From assembly GCA_003486705.1 (NCBI GenBank), contig DNGE01000002.1, positions 1-5,224 of the forward strand: a DNA stretch of 5,224 nt, in the 5' to 3' direction. The translations under genes were made by a program, and so were the position numbers. Positions 4,784-5,224 of the stretch are shown here, piece after piece (position 1 is the first letter of the stretch; the number at the start of each line of letters is the position of its first letter). The notes beneath the pieces were generated by a model. It was not told the DNA's origin and ran no database searches. It saw only the letters and a list, made by a program, of their open reading frames with translations. Origin of the DNA: Bacillota bacterium. GTDB taxonomy: Bacteria > Bacillota_I > Bacilli_A > MOL361 > Turicibacteraceae.

Positions 4784-5224
4784 CTATTTTTTTAAATAAT
4801 CATAGTTTACATAATTTGTACCAGCTTTTGTCCAAGTATTTGTAGGGGCTGATGCTGATGCTCTATCACTGAATTGAGTGTTTAGTACCCAGGGAGATGT
4901 TCTGTAGGCACCTTCACCATTTGTAGAACTTGCTCGACCCATGTTTATTAAGTCACTCCAATAAAAATAGTAAACTGAAACGAGTTTGTTATTTTCACAA
5001 CCACGTTTCCATTCAGCTTGATAATTTGTATAATTATCTGTTTCGACAGTTTTTACACCTGAGCATGAACCAAAACCTATTTTTTCTAAAGGATTAGAGT
5101 CAGAACCAATAATAAAACTTCCACCATTTTCACTCAACAATGAACTTGCAGAAACCGTTTGCATAAAAGATAAAGTAAGTATGCTAGCTGTAAATATTCC
5201 GTAAAATCCACCTTTTAAAATTTT
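4784..5224 (-). CDS. Lactococcin 972 family bacteriocin precursor, 5' end cut by window edge
   Basis: This is a probable secreted bacteriocin. Lactococcin 972 binds lipid II and blocks septum formation; target sharing is inferred from family only. The frame is open through the right edge, giving 146 visible residues, and the methionine at 5164 is internal. The 26 residues at the visible N-terminus form a Sec signal peptide: KILK, a hydrophobic core, and a likely cut after VSA before SSLLSE. The mature protein would be about 120 residues. Its C-terminal 75 or so follow the family pattern: EWKRG near the start of the domain, SVYYFYW, then GRASSTNG, a RASAS segment and a tyrosine-rich end NYVNYDYLKK. 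About 45 extra residues precede that domain. There are two cysteines (visible residues 54 and 76), whereas lactococcin 972 as I recall it has none. A terminator and then the permease gene follow. Family assignment is strengthened by the operon, since the sequence match is diffuse. Confidence 0.86.
   Translation of the reverse strand, partial: KILKGGFYGIFTASILTLSFMQTVSASSLLSENGGSFIIGSDSNPLEKIGFGSCSGVKTVETDNYTNYQAEWKRGCENNKLVSVYYFYWSDLINMGRASSTNGEGAYRTSPWVLNTQFSDRASASAPTNTWTKAGTNYVNYDYLKK

Overview
The window looks like a low-GC Gram-positive (Bacillota, probably Bacilli/Lactobacillales) chromosome or large plasmid. The reasons are strong AGGAGG-type ribosome sites, AT-rich codon use, a Cof-type HAD phosphatase, a YobA/DUF3221-like secreted protein, and a lactococcin-972-type bacteriocin locus, a family known from streptococci, lactococci, staphylococci and relatives. 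I cannot name a genus.

Layout. (1) Positions 1-716, minus strand: a Cof-type HAD-IIB phosphatase whose C-terminal end runs off the left edge. (2) Positions 717-865: a divergent intergenic region with a probable sigma-A promoter for the phosphatase and the ribosome site of the next gene. (3) Positions 866-1474, plus strand: a secreted 202-residue protein that appears to join a BamE/SmpA-like module to a DUF3221-like C-terminal module. (4) Positions 1475-1936: 462 bases with no convincing gene but unusually rich in inverted repeats: a 16-bp perfect stem, two 7-bp hairpins, a 13-bp stem with a T run, and an 11-bp stem enclosing two 9-bp direct repeats at 10-bp period. (5) Positions 1937-5224, minus strand: a three-gene bacteriocin operon read right to left. 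It comprises a lactococcin-972-like secreted bacteriocin (5' end cut by the right edge), a 722-residue eight-helix permease of the bacteriocin-associated integral membrane protein family (DUF1430/TIGR01654 type), and a 207-residue ABC ATPase overlapping the permease gene by 4 bases.

How the genes work together. The bacteriocin carries a Sec signal peptide, so it probably leaves the cell without the ABC transporter. In the lactococcin 972 paradigm the permease and ATPase are linked to self-protection or release. An intrinsic terminator sits between the bacteriocin gene and the permease gene, which should make bacteriocin message more abundant than transporter message. The operon promoter and any regulator lie beyond the right edge.

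Most worth a second look: the bacteriocin is nearly twice the mature length of lactococcin 972 and has two cysteines that lactococcin 972 lacks; the permease shows clear internal pseudo-duplication; the permease's C-terminal Lys-Gly codons double as the ATPase ribosome site; and the hairpin-rich spacer separates two regions of different base composition.
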